From: Calliopum simillimum
Lineage: Eukaryota; Arthropoda; Insecta; Diptera; Lauxaniidae
NCBI GenBank assembly: GCA_951812925.1
Contig: OX638370.1
Span: forward strand, 96,300,897 to 96,364,896
Length of the DNA stretch: 64,000 nt
Direction: 5' to 3'
Each line of letters starts with the position of its first letter. Position 1 is the first letter of the stretch. Under the pieces are notes generated by a model. That model was not told the origin of the DNA. It saw nothing but the letters and a program-made list of their open reading frames with translations, and ran no database searches. Made by a program: the position numbers and the translations under genes. This document shows, one piece after another, positions 24,603 to 35,229 of this stretch.

Positions 24603-25849
24603 TTTTATACCCTACACCCAGGGTATATTCACTTTGTCCTTCCGTTTGTTACGCAGAGAAGGAGGCGTGGCAGATATAGAAAAGTATATATATTCTTGAT
24701 CAGCGTCACCTCCTGAGTCGATATAGCCATGTCCGTCTGTCTGGCTGGCTGGCTGGGTGGCTGGCTGGGTGGCTGGCTGTGTGTTGAAATACACTTTTTG
24801 GGAAAACTGAGCAAGATAATTCAATGAAATTTGGTACACTGCCTCCGTCGTCAAAGTTAGCTCGGGGGATTGAAAATGAGCAAAATCGGTCAACAGACAC
24901 GCCTACCGCCCATACAAAAATTAGGTTACCGGACATAATCCCAACGGACATAATCCCCATTTCGTAAATGGGGATTATGTCCGAAAATTTTTCGGTCTTA
25001 AACCCCATTTTGGCCATGGGGGTTATGTCCGCAAATTTTTCGGACATAATCCCAATGGGGGTGTTGGATTTTTGGGAGTTTTAAATCCTGAGCTGCGGCC
25101 GCAGGCCGCCCACTTACCCCTACTCTTATGAAAAATTACTGTGGCTAGCAAACTAGGTGTTGGATATATTAAAGACTGATTCGCGGCCGTTATGGGGACT
25201 ATGTCCGTTTTTTCCTGGGGATTATGTCCGAAACACTTGCGGACATAGTCCCCATTGAAAAAATGGGGATTATGTCCGAATTACTTGCGGACATAATCCC
25301 CATATCGTGAATGGGGATTATGTCCGTGGGGATTATGTCACGGCACCCAAAAATTATATTCAAAATGCAATTTTAGGAGTATTTTTCACGACAATGCAAC
25401 CACAATACACATAAGTACTACAAATTGTAAGCGCAAGCTCTGATAAAAAACTGAGCGAATTCGGACAAGAGGGCGTGGCACCTCCCATACAAGCAAAAGC
25501 TTCAAAACGCTATACTGAAAGCGTTTTTTGAGATATTCGAACCAACTTCGACTCAGACACTAAAAATTATAAATGAAAGCTCTCAGCAAAAATTGGTTGA
25601 AATCGTACAAGGGGGCGTGGCACCTCCCATATAAGCAAAAGTTTCAAAATGCTATACTGAAAAAGTTTTTTGAGATAATCCAACTAAATTTCACTCTGAC
25701 GCTAAAAACTATAAATGCAAGCTCTGAACAAAAACTGGGTGTACTCGGACAAGAGGGCGTGGCACCTCTCATATAAGCAAAATTTTCAAAATACTGCAGT
25801 GTAGGGTATTTATTTTTTGGCCAGGCCAAAATTTACACCCTTACTAGTT
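24603..25849 (+). mobile_element. Helitron/INE-1-like element, copy 3 (interrupted)
   Basis: The 5' end carries the TATACCCT...AGGGTATA palindrome (24607-24628). The core CGATATAGCCATGTCCGTCT follows at 24719. Three ~142-bp units start near 25471, 25612 and 25754 (GGGCGTGGCACCTC). The 3' end has a TTTTGG-CCAGG-CCAAAA hairpin and then ACACCCTTACTAG. It sits between T residues of a known repeat without target duplication, as Helitron/helentron insertions do. It is itself split by the 24924-25347 foldback element. Confidence 0.75.
24924..25347. mobile_element. Foldback element A: GACATAATCCCC modules, 9-bp TSD
   Basis: This 424-bp insertion is flanked by an exact 9-bp duplication CAAAAATTA (24915-24923 and 25348-25356). 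Deleting it and one duplication gives 'catacaaaaattatattc', matching the uninterrupted paralogues ('catacaaaaaatatattc'). The ends are imperfect inverted repeats (GGTTACCGGACATAATCCC / GGTGCCGTGACATAATCCC), each with a second GACATAATCCCC unit inside. About 12 copies of the word occur in both orientations. Pairs form hairpins, e.g. 24945-24983, an 18-bp perfect stem with a 3-base loop. No coding sequence. Nine-base duplications and iterated inverted repeats recall Drosophila FB (MULE-related) elements; that placement is inferred. Confidence 0.85.
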
Positions 25850-26344
25850 CAATATTAACAAAGTTAAAATACCCTATTACACAGAGCTAAAAAGAGGATA
25901 TAGCACAAAAAGAAAAAACAAAAAGCTGACTGACACTGACTTCATGTTTTCTTTTTGTTTCACATTTGACATTGTACCAGGGATGTTAAATGAGCTTTTC
26001 TATTTTGTACCAAAAAGAAAAATAGTACTAAAAGTGTCCAAAAAGTACCAAAATTGTTTAATACATTTGTGATAAAATTTTGACTATTGGGCTATTTTAT
26101 TAAATAGAAATGAAAAATCTCTAGAACTTTTTTCAAGATTCCCTTCTGTGCTATCAAAAAAAAAAATCTGCAAGGTCAATTTAATGTAAGTCAGGTTATC
26201 AGCAATATTTTGGAAAGGAATATTTTGACATTTGTACTTTTTGGATCTGAGACAAATGGGGGCCTTGCCATTTTTTTTTTTTTTGAGTTAAATTGACCAG
26301 CCCAAAAGTATGTTGTAATAAATTTTTATGTATTTTAAGCTTGA

Positions 26345-27007
26345 ACTAGTAAGGGTGTAACATTTGGCCTGGCCAAACATTAAATACCCTACACTGCAGT
26401 ATTTTAAAAATTTTGCTTATATGGTAGGTGTCACGCCCTTTTGTCCGAGTTCACCCAGTTTTTGCTCAGAGCGTGCATTTGTTGTCCTTAGTATGTGATT
26501 AAAATTCGGTTGGAGTACCTCAAAAAACGATTTAAGTATAGCGTTTTGAAGCTTTTGCTTATATGGAAGGTGCCACGCCCTCTTGTCCGAATCCGCCTAG
26601 TTTTTGCTCAGAACTTGCGCTAATAATTCGTAGTATTTAAGCGTATTTTGGTTGAATTGTTGTGAAAAATACTCCTAAAGTTGCATTTTGAATTTATTTT
26701 TTGGTATGGGCGGTAGGCGTGTCCGTTGACCAATTTTGCTCTTTTTTAATCCCACGAGCTAACTTTTACAATAGCCAACGCACCTATTTTATTGAATTAT
26801 CATGGTTAGTTTTCCCGTAAAAAATATTTCCACGCACAGCCAGGCAGCCTGCCAGCCAGCCAAACAGACGGACGGACATGGCTATATCGACTCAGAAGGT
26901 GACGCTGATCAATAATATATATACTTTTCTATATTTGCCACGCCTCCTTCTCTGCGTTACAAACGGAAGGACAAAGTGAATATACCCTGGGTGTAGGGTA
27001 TAAAAAA
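26345..27007 (-). mobile_element. Helitron/INE-1-like element, copy 4
   Basis: Minus-strand copy. The 5' palindrome is at 26980-27002, the core GACATGGCTATATCGACTCA (plus-strand reading) is near 26875, and there are two ~142-bp units. The 3' hairpin (TTTGGCCAGGCCAAA) and CTAG are at 26345-26380. A GCCTGCCAGCCAGCC-type run precedes the core, as in the other copies. Confidence 0.75.
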
Positions 27008-27521
27008 GGTTGGGCATAGTGAGCCAAAAGTTTGTTTTCTTCATACAACAACTAAACCGACCCCAGCTTATTGGCATTTTTAGATTTTTAGAAGACCCAT
27101 ATTAAGAATGTGTCCATAATATGTAAATGGTTCACAAACAGTGGTCCAAGATTTTTCTGAATTAGCGCCACTGTCCACAAAACTATTATTTATTAACTAT
27201 ACGAGAAAATTTTCTTCCATAAAAAAAAATAGTAAGGGACGCTGAAGGCATTAACCCTATAGGGTGCACTGATTTTAAGATAAGGGGCTCCAAGTACAAA
27301 ACTATGACAAGGGGAAAACAGTTTTAAGTTTGGAACCATATATCTTTTTGTTATGGCCAAATTCTCTAAAAAGGGTTTTTAAAATGCCCAAAAAAGAAGG
27401 GGTCAAGAGAAATTGCTATTTAAAAAAAAATGTTTGTTCATTGCACCCAACTTTGAAAAGAGGTTGGAAACCCTATATGCGATCTCAGGTATGATAGAAA
27501 AAAACGAATTTACTCAAAAAA
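27008..27521. repeat. Dispersed repeat pieces
   Basis: 'aatagtaagggacgctgaag' and 'gttatggccaaattctctaa' have looser relatives at 31830-32120 ('aaatagtaagggttactgac', 'gaacttggccatagcatg'). No ends or coding sequence. Confidence 0.35.
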
Positions 27522-28092
27522 ACCCTGCAGTAAAAATATGAGACAGTCTACAAAAAATACTAGTTCAAGATTAGTACTAGCCCGAAACTGGTGAAAAAGG
27601 GATACAGTGGGGGCCAGTCTGATATCAGTTTGTAGGGGCAAATAAATTTGAATCGTATACAATTCAATTTTCGTTTTTGCTTTAGAAATGATTTGTGTTT
27701 TGTGTCACTTGAGTTTGACACACAACAATAAATTGTGGAAAAAAATTAAATTAATGAATTCGTTTTCATTAATGTTTTTATGAATGTTATTTAACTTTAT
27801 TTAATTTATTTGAAGAAAATGTAAACTCTAATAAAAACAAAAATATTACTATAGGTTGACTACACAACACCATTGGTTGAAGACTAGTTGTTAAAAGACT
27901 ACTTCACACCACAACTAGCCCCGGACTGGTGTAAACGTAATGCAGAAGGGGACAATTGAAATTTCTTAAGACATCAACACACAAAAACGAACAGTTGCTT
28001 GTATGCAAAAGGGATTGAAGTCAGACTAGTACTGGTCAGTAGAGAACTAGTTAATGAACTACACTTGAGCTAGACCGTTTGCCAGCAGGAAA
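27522..28092. mobile_element. CCCTGCAG-ended repeat, copy B
   Basis: It starts ACCCTGCAGTAAAAATATGA and runs collinearly with 3294-4245 to 'cttgagctagaccgtttgcc' and 'agcagg' at the right end. It lacks the CTTGGT-rich insertion, so it is the reference for that nested event. Non-coding. Confidence 0.65.
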
Positions 28093-30509
28093 GTTATTGA
28101 GATCTCATTCAATATTTTTTCATCTCAATTTATTATATAATCAAGTAATCAAACTCTTCAAAAGAGGAGACTATAATTGAAAAATCAATTTTGGAACAAT
28201 ATGTTTAATATTTATAACGCCGCAAACAGTTCGGCCTTTCCCTTTTAAAAATTCTCAATGAAATTTGCAAAAAAAAAAAAATCAATATCCTTGCATATGA
28301 AACTAATGCAATATGCACGTGAATCCAACTAATAGCGTCATGAATTTGACAAACCCAATTCCAGTTAAATGATAAGCGTGCGACTAACTCGCTACTGCTG
28401 CTGATGATGGTTAAAACGCTTTCTTATGAATGTGGTATGTGGTGATATGTACGAGTAAATATTTCTCTGTGATGCGCCAAAAATGATGAAAAAAACGTTG
28501 TTTTTGATGCTTTATTTGGCGACTGCGTGTTTCTATTAATACAGATTGCCTGCCTGAATACTTGTCCGCCTGCCTTTTAATAGCGTGCCACAAAAATGCT
28601 GTGGAGCACAATGCAAAATATGTGAGTGTACGCAGCATGAGACGGAAACGTTTGCCATATGTTTGGATTTGTGGAAACCAGCAATGATGATGATATTTAT
28701 ACAACTGTTTTAAATTTAGTTCAATGAAACATCAATAAAAACCAAAATTTTGCAAACACATTATTGCAAGGGATTTTCTTACAATATATTTAAGAAATTA
28801 AGTACGTTCTATTGAGGAAAATAAATCGTTTTATTTATTTTTTGGAACAGAAAATGATTAACATTATTTGCTAATAAGAAGCATGGATCAAATGATATGG
28901 CTGGTTTGAGCTTACTGTTCAATGTTTTTATGTAAAATACCAACAAAACTATAGGCTTTCAATAATGTTTTTTTGTTTTTCTTATATGCATTTTGCCTTG
29001 TTTTTGTAACTTTGTTGTTGATTTGCATAAACACATTGAACAGTAAGCTCAAACCAAAGTTGTCATTTGATACGTGCTTGTTGGCAGCAAATAAAAATAA
29101 GTTATGTTTTTTATTTTTTCCAAAAATAGCAATGTTTTGAATTTCTTACTGATTTGAAACTATACTTTATCGAAAAAATTTAAGTGCATCATTAAGACAC
29201 AATAAGCTTTACTTCGATGCAATTAAAAGAAAATATAACGTGCTCATAATTTAAGTGATTGGTTGCTTTATATTCAGGTAAAAATTTTAACAATGGCTGC
29301 TTTTGTTTCAGGCTTGAATTTTAAAGATATCTTAGATATACCTAGTTGTAAAAATTTTAACAGCAGTACATGACGTATGATTAACATTAATTGATGTTTG
29401 AAAATACTTTTATTATATTCGATATTTTTTTATTAAACTTTTTGTAGAGAAATTTGCCATCGAAATAGCTTACCTTTTCAAAAATTATCTTAGCCAAAAA
29501 TTTTTAAACAAAAAAAAAGAAAAAAAAATGCAAAAAAACGAATTCTTGTATTTTTTAACTCTTTTGTCTATAACTTATTTAGAGTCAGAGCCAGGTAAAA
29601 ACATTGCGCAATATAAAAAAAGTAGATGAAATTTCCTTTAATATGATTTATTAAAAAATTTCTTAGGTTCAAAATTTACCAAAATATGGCCAATGGAACA
29701 TGAAAATTTTGTTTATGCGTTCGGAAAAACTGTTTTTACTCAAAACCAAGGCATCTTACAAAAAAGTGTATAAGGCAAAAAATGCTTAGAATCAGTTAAA
29801 AAATCCGTGAGAATGTTTTTCAGACTTTTTTGTATCACATAAGGTTACGAAGCTTCTGGGTAGTGACAGAAGAGGCCTTGACTAACAAAAAATTGCGCCT
29901 GGGAGGGTGTCTAAAATGAAATCCTGATTTTCTGACTTGTTTTAAAAAAATAAAAATAAAAATTACTCAAGCGTTTTCGCGAAAGTTTTTTTATTGGAAA
30001 CTTTTGCGGATAGATAATTCTATGAACTTTCTCAAAGTGTATGTACTTTATAGGGTTTGAATGGTTTTTGCAAAGTTCTGGACCTTTTAAGTTGATATTT
30101 TAAGCTTTTTTTCCTATTTTTTGACTTCGGCTGCCATTTTAGTATAAAAAAGGTCTCATTGCCATACACTTTTATAATTTTTTTTTTTAAATTTTCATGA
30201 AATTTCCATTTAATTGATCACGGCGAGCCTTAACCAAAATTCAGTTTTACTGCAACCACACAAGATTCGGCGTATGCAGGATTATTCTATACAAAAACAC
30301 TAATTTATAACTGTAAATAAAAGTTTCGTACCTGATGGTGCTATCATTTGGTACTATTCTTCTTCTTCAAAATGAGTTATGAAGTGGTCTGGTAAGATTT
30401 TTCTTTAAAAAGTTATGACCATTTCAAAATGACATCATAAAAGATATGGCAATTATGCAATTGAGTCTTTCTTTTCGTAACCGACCAAGATTCGACTTGA
30501 CATTGACTT
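28093..30509. other. Non-coding stretch with repeat pieces
   Basis: 28975-29080 is related to 5540-5640. 29838-29945 ('aaggttacgaagcttctggg', 'ttttctgacttgtttt') is the reverse of 51778-51912. A-rich runs lie at 28270 and 29505. No gene is supported. Confidence 0.45.
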
Positions 30510-31680
30510 GATTTTTATGAAAAAGTAAGTATTTGACACACATATAACTGTGGTAAAATGATTTTCCTAAATTCCAAAAATTTTCAAGATGGCGGCCACA
30601 GGAAGTTCGATCCAACCTTTGGATACTACCATATTTGAAAATTTATAGCTGCTCGGCTTTTTTACCAATTTTAATGAAATTTTTAGGGTTTCTGTAGAAA
30701 ATTATGGGCATGTGAAAAAAAAAAATAATAACACTGAAAAAAAAATTTTTTTCTGGTCGAAAAAAACCTTTTTCTTTTTTCAAAGCCATTTTTTTTTAAA
30801 TATTTTTATTTAAAAGAAAATTTTATTACAATTATTTTTCAGCCCTCAAAATTGTGGTATGTTTTACGGATATCAAGTTATGAGTTTTTGAAGTTGTTCA
30901 ATGTTGTATTTATCATGAGTCGTTGGTGCGCGTGCGCTAACATACAGGGCTGCCACCGTCCGGACGGTATTTTTTTCAGGGAACCTTAGTGAAATTTTAA
31001 ATAGAATTTTGTTTTAGAACATTTTAACCCATTATAACCAAGTTTTTGGATAAAGGGGTCAAAAAGACCCTTAAAAACGGGATATAATGGGTTAATAGGT
31101 TCTAAAATGTTAACATAGGGTCTTTTTGACCTCTTTATACAAAAACATGGTTATAATGGGTTAAAATATTCTACAAAACTATTTTTAAAGAAATTTCACT
31201 AGGGGCCATCGTCAAAAATTTCCGTCCGGACGATGGCAATCCTATTGGTAGCGCACGTGCATCAACAACTCATGATAAACACAACATTTAACAACTTCAA
31301 AAACTCATAACTTAAGAACTGCAAAAGATACCACGATTTTGAGGGTCGCCAAATAATAGTATTAAAATTTACTTTTAAATAAAAATATTTTAAGAAAAAT
31401 AAAAAGGGTTCTCCAAGCCCCAAATAGGCTTTAAAACAGAAAACAATCTTTTTTTAACCCAAAATTAAAATTTATTTTTAGTGTTAGTAATTTTGTTATC
31501 ATAAGTTTATACTTTTTTACACTGACTCTGAAAATTTCATTAAAATCGGATAAAAAGCCTAGAAGCTATGAATTTCCAAATATGCGAGTATCCAAAAGTT
31601 TTATCGAAATTCTATGGCCGCCATATGGGATTTTTCCGAATTTCGAAAAATCATTTCACCAGTCATATCGAATACTAATT
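30510..31680. mobile_element. 1.2-kb palindromic foldback with TTAA-bounded centre
   Basis: Two arms of about 500 bp pair around position ~31094. Paired words include 'atggcggcc'/'ggccgccat', 'tggatac'/'gtatcca', 'tttttgaagttgtt'/'aacaacttcaaaaa' and 'ttatcatgagt'/'actcatgataa'. Each arm also holds a self-palindromic CCGTCCGGACGG (30956 and 31222). The centre (31028-31160) is bounded by TTAACCCATTATAACC and GGTTATAATGGGTTAA. Because pairing continues beyond the TTAA on both sides, the centre may simply be the inner part of one foldback rather than a separate insertion. No coding sequence. Confidence 0.7.
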
Positions 31681-33819
31681 TTTCACCTATTTTCAAAAAA
31701 ATCCTAATCGATTACACAAAGTTTGACCCTATTTTAAGGTATTTTATTAGCCTCTTTTCGAGAATTCGGCCATAGCACGTAAACGTTCAAGAAAACTATC
31801 ATGGTCTTATCGAGAAAAATGTGTTCCATCAAAAATAGTAAGGGTTACTGACAATGGCACCCATATAGGCTGTACGGATTTATATAGGATGCCAAATGTA
31901 AGATTGTGATTTTAAGGCAAATAAAAATTAAGCATCACTACAACATTTTAATGATTAAAAATTAAATTTTCAGCCTGAACAAGATCTCTTGTACTCAAAT
32001 AATTATATCTCCTGACCACCACATTTTGTAAGTTCATTTTTGAGAACTTGGCCATAGCATGTTAACGGTCCAGAAAACTATCAAAGTCAGTTCGAGACAA
32101 AAGTATGCCACACAAAAATAGTAAGGCTCACTGCTCGTGTGAGGTACATGGTTCCAAATTCAAAACTGTCTTCTTGCTTTTTCACATTATCGATGCTTTT
32201 ATACATTTTCAAACATAGGTATTATTTTTCGACTTTAATGGTTTTTTTGGTACTTTCTGATATGTTTGTGAGCACAGTTTTGACTGAAATAAAATCGTTC
32301 TTATAGTCTACTAAGTGCCACACAACGGAAGGCTCAAATTTAAAGTAAGGAATCTAAGTAGTGCTATCTATCTATACTATTAAATATTTAAGTGTCAAGC
32401 CTTCTTTTTGAATTAAGAAAATACTTTTTTATATGCGAGTTTAAAATGACGAGTTAGGTTAAATTATTTCCACCACATCAACTACACAGTCAAATTTTAT
32501 GACACAGAAATGAAATCCAACTCACGTGGACCAATGACCCATAAAATAAAATAAGGAAGAAAAAACACACACAACAGCAACTTAATCTCAGAATGAATTG
32601 AAAAGCAATGACGCAGGATATGTGCCAAGAAATAGAATACGCGCGGCATTACATTGCATAAGGGAAACAATCGTTCACGTTTCACGTGAAAAAGAAACAG
32701 ATTCGCATCGAATTTACATAACAAGTGAATGGATATTCATATCCTCAAAACATCATAATACAAACGAAAGATGCTGCGAAGGATATTTCCAGAAAGAACG
32801 AAAAAAAATACAAACAATTTCGTACAGACAAAACAACGTGAATTTGCAGCGACATGTAAAAAACACGTTTGTTTGACAATCACGTGGTAGCGTGGCGCTC
32901 GCATTTGTTGATGACAATATTTTTGGAAAGGAGAATACAAGGATTTTTTTTTGAAAAATAATAAAATAAACTAAGCAAGGATAATTTTAACAATGAAATG
33001 CATTATGTATGAGTGATGTTCGCAGTTTCAAATGCAAAAAATAAGAAACAAACTGAAGAGTTAGAGGTCGTTAAACGCTTTAAAAGGAAAAATTCAACAA
33101 ACAACATTTAAACCAACTTCAATCTCAGTTTTGGGTATAAAAAAGTTTTAAGAAAGTTTTCCAGAATAACATTTTTTTAAATACAATAATTTTCACTGGA
33201 GAATCCAATGGTCTCATCCATTTTGCTCGAAATACCTGTGATTTTCGCCAAGTGCTTGTATTTGTACTTGTATTAGAAATGACATTGTTATGTATTAACA
33301 CTCTTAAACAGTGACGTGGATGCGAAATTTTTCTCGAGGAGACGGGCTGCGGAAAGGTATTTTGATATTGTTTATACATCAAAACAATGAAATAAACGTT
33401 ACTCATACGCCTTTTTACAAGGTAATTAGAAAATTTTGCGGAGGCCGAGCCATCTGAGGATCCCCATTTTGTTATGTTTGAATGATCACTACAATCATAT
33501 CGTCAGACGAATTTGCTATATTTACCCTTTTGCATATATTTGTTAAGAATCACAGCACAAGGTAAATAAAGCACATCGAAGATCTCTAATTTTGTAATTC
33601 TAAACAAACCTATGCAAAAGGTTACATATAGTATGCTTGAAAGTTCTTCTGGATGTCGGCAAATTCGTCTGATGATAGCATCGTTTATTTTATCGTTTCT
33701 GGGGTCGATTATATAAAAACAACAATTTTTTTTAGAATAGCCTAGGCGTGGAAAAATTGTGGTAAGTATGCTTCTGAAAAATATTGGAAAGGGAAAAATA
33801 ATGGAGATCAGGTAAGATC
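31681..33819. other. Non-coding stretch
   Basis: It contains dispersed 'aaaaatagtaaggNtNactg' pieces (31840, 32115) and a segment at 33595-33720 related to 5395-5500. A 92-codon plus-strand frame at 32598-32876 was examined and not recognised; it has no supporting context. Confidence 0.45.
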
Positions 33820-33821
33820 TA

Positions 33822-35227
33822 CAGTGTGACAAGTATGTGTTGATAAAAAACAAAGTTGGTTTTTTTTAATAAATGTTATTTTAATTAAGGAAATTCAAAT
33901 GAACAAACATTAAATGAAGTTAAAATATTTTGTTTGTTAAGCAATTACTCGATGACCTGACTTTTGTTAGCCACAACCCGCCGAAGTCTGCAATCAAAAT
34001 TGTTACACGCAGCACGCACTACTGCTATCGGTATTTTCTCCCATATTGTTCAAGCTTCTGTACCTGTATTTTTTGAGTCGCTGTACCATATGCAGAAATC
34101 CAAAGGATTGCAGTCTGGAGAGCTAGGAGGCCATTCATCCTTAGGTATAAAATCTATCAAATTTTGCTTACACCAGTCTTGAACCAGTTTAGCAGTGTGA
34201 GCAGGTGCACCATCCTGCTGGAAGCAATAATAGTCTTCTCCATACATGGGCTGAACACTAGGCTTCAAATTTTTCTGTAAGGCTTCTTCCAGGTAATCCT
34301 GAGCGTTTATTTTAACACCTTTGTCAATGACGACTAGCGATAATTTACCTTTGCTGGATAAGGCACCCCAGACCATAATAGATGACGAGTTTTGATATCT
34401 TGGTACATGCTTGTCATCGTTTGGGATGTCTTTGTATGATACTGCCCATAGTCTGTCATTTTGCGTGTGGTGTGGAGCTTCCAGCACAAAAAGTTTTTAA
34501 TCGGAAAAAACTATTTCATCGCCAGCGTGCCAAGAAAGGAGCAGTTTCGATCTTTGCCATCGCTTTTCCACGGTCGCATTAGTAAGGCCATGGATTTTTT
34601 TTTTAAAGGCTTTCATATTGTGGTCGCAACGAAAAAGGAGCCGTAAAGATTCTCGATTCATTCCTATATTTTTGGCCATCTTTCGTGGTGAACGGTCACA
34701 ATTTCTTCGGATTCTTTCACGAACTATTTTGATCGCGTTCGTGGTACGGACGTTCCTTTTTCTCCCACTTTTTTTACGATCTTGTATGGATCCAGTATCA
34801 ATAAACCGCTTAACGGCATAATACACATAATTCCTCTTAACTCCTAAATGTGACAACTCGCGGAAGATGGCTCCACAACTTAAATCACTTTTGAATTTAT
34901 TTACAATTAAAGAGCGTATATCAACTATGCCGAATTACTTGTTGTTGTTGTTGTTTATTACTATCATAAGTACAATATTTACATTAATAGTTACAAACTT
35001 TGAGATTTAATCCTATGGATTTTACAGCAAATGAGTTCAAATTTAATAATAATGATTAACAATTGAATAAAATTAAAATTCTCTCGCGTCTTATACGATT
35101 TGAATTTATTTTTCCATAAAACTGAAATATTTCAAAATATTGTGTAATGCAAATTTTACTAATGCTACTATGTTGCCAAAAGATACAGTGCTTCAAAGTT
35201 TTGTATGAAGACATATTTTTCACACTG
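33822..35227 (-). mobile_element. maT-type (DD37D) Tc1/mariner element, complete but dead
   Basis: Ends CAGTGTGACAAGTATGTG (33822) and, reversed from the right, CAGTGTGAAAAATATGTC (35227) form ~32-bp imperfect inverted repeats. Both are flanked by TA (33820-33821, 35228-35229), the Tc1/mariner target duplication. The 1406-bp length suits the family. The transposase remnant inside reads right to left. Confidence 0.85.
33945..34934 (-). pseudogene. Broken maT (DD37D) transposase
   Basis: A transposase of the Tc1/mariner superfamily would bind the element's inverted repeats and cut and paste the element. What is visible, in order: an N-terminal helix-turn-helix region from ~34930 (DIRSLIVNKF..., then VKRNYVYYAVKRF); the first catalytic Asp in 'IVFSD' (34500-34502); the second in 'FQQDGAPAH' (34212-34214); the third in 'SPDCNPLDF' (34098-34100). 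The last two are separated by 37 residues, the maT spacing. Lesions: no ATG between the upstream stop (34937) and the domain; an in-frame TAA at 34497-34499 exactly where the usual Glu after FSD is expected; and a frame shift with apparent loss of sequence after 'FCIW' (~34085). After that loss, a C-terminal tail (WEKIPIAVVRAACNNF...VIE, stop 33945) is readable in another frame. It is not functional. Family assignment is firm; subfamily is from motif spacing. Confidence 0.9.
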
Positions 35228-35229
35228 TA

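Larger units (their letters stand above)
24430..26100. repeat. Dispersed repeat interrupted by a Helitron-like element
   Basis: The blocks 24430-24602 and 25860-26100 together match 12440-12830 in inverted orientation. The break falls between 'ttaaatgcaaatt' and 'ttcaatatt', where the 12.6-kb copy reads (inverted) 'gcaaattcttcaatata'. Everything between is the Helitron-like copy at 24603-25849. Confidence 0.6.

Noticed and set aside
24612..25047. Frames with repeated 'ASQPASQPD' and similar across Helitron-like copies
   Set aside because: The same frames recur, differently broken, in every copy of the non-autonomous element and match no Rep/helicase domain.
31028..31160. An independent piggyBac-like MITE
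   Set aside because: Not accepted as separate: arm pairing continues uninterrupted outside both TTAA sites, so it may be only the centre of the larger foldback.
32598..32876. 92-codon plus-strand frame with mixed composition
   Set aside because: No recognisable domain, an overlapping minus-strand frame of similar length, and no signals; insufficient support for a gene.
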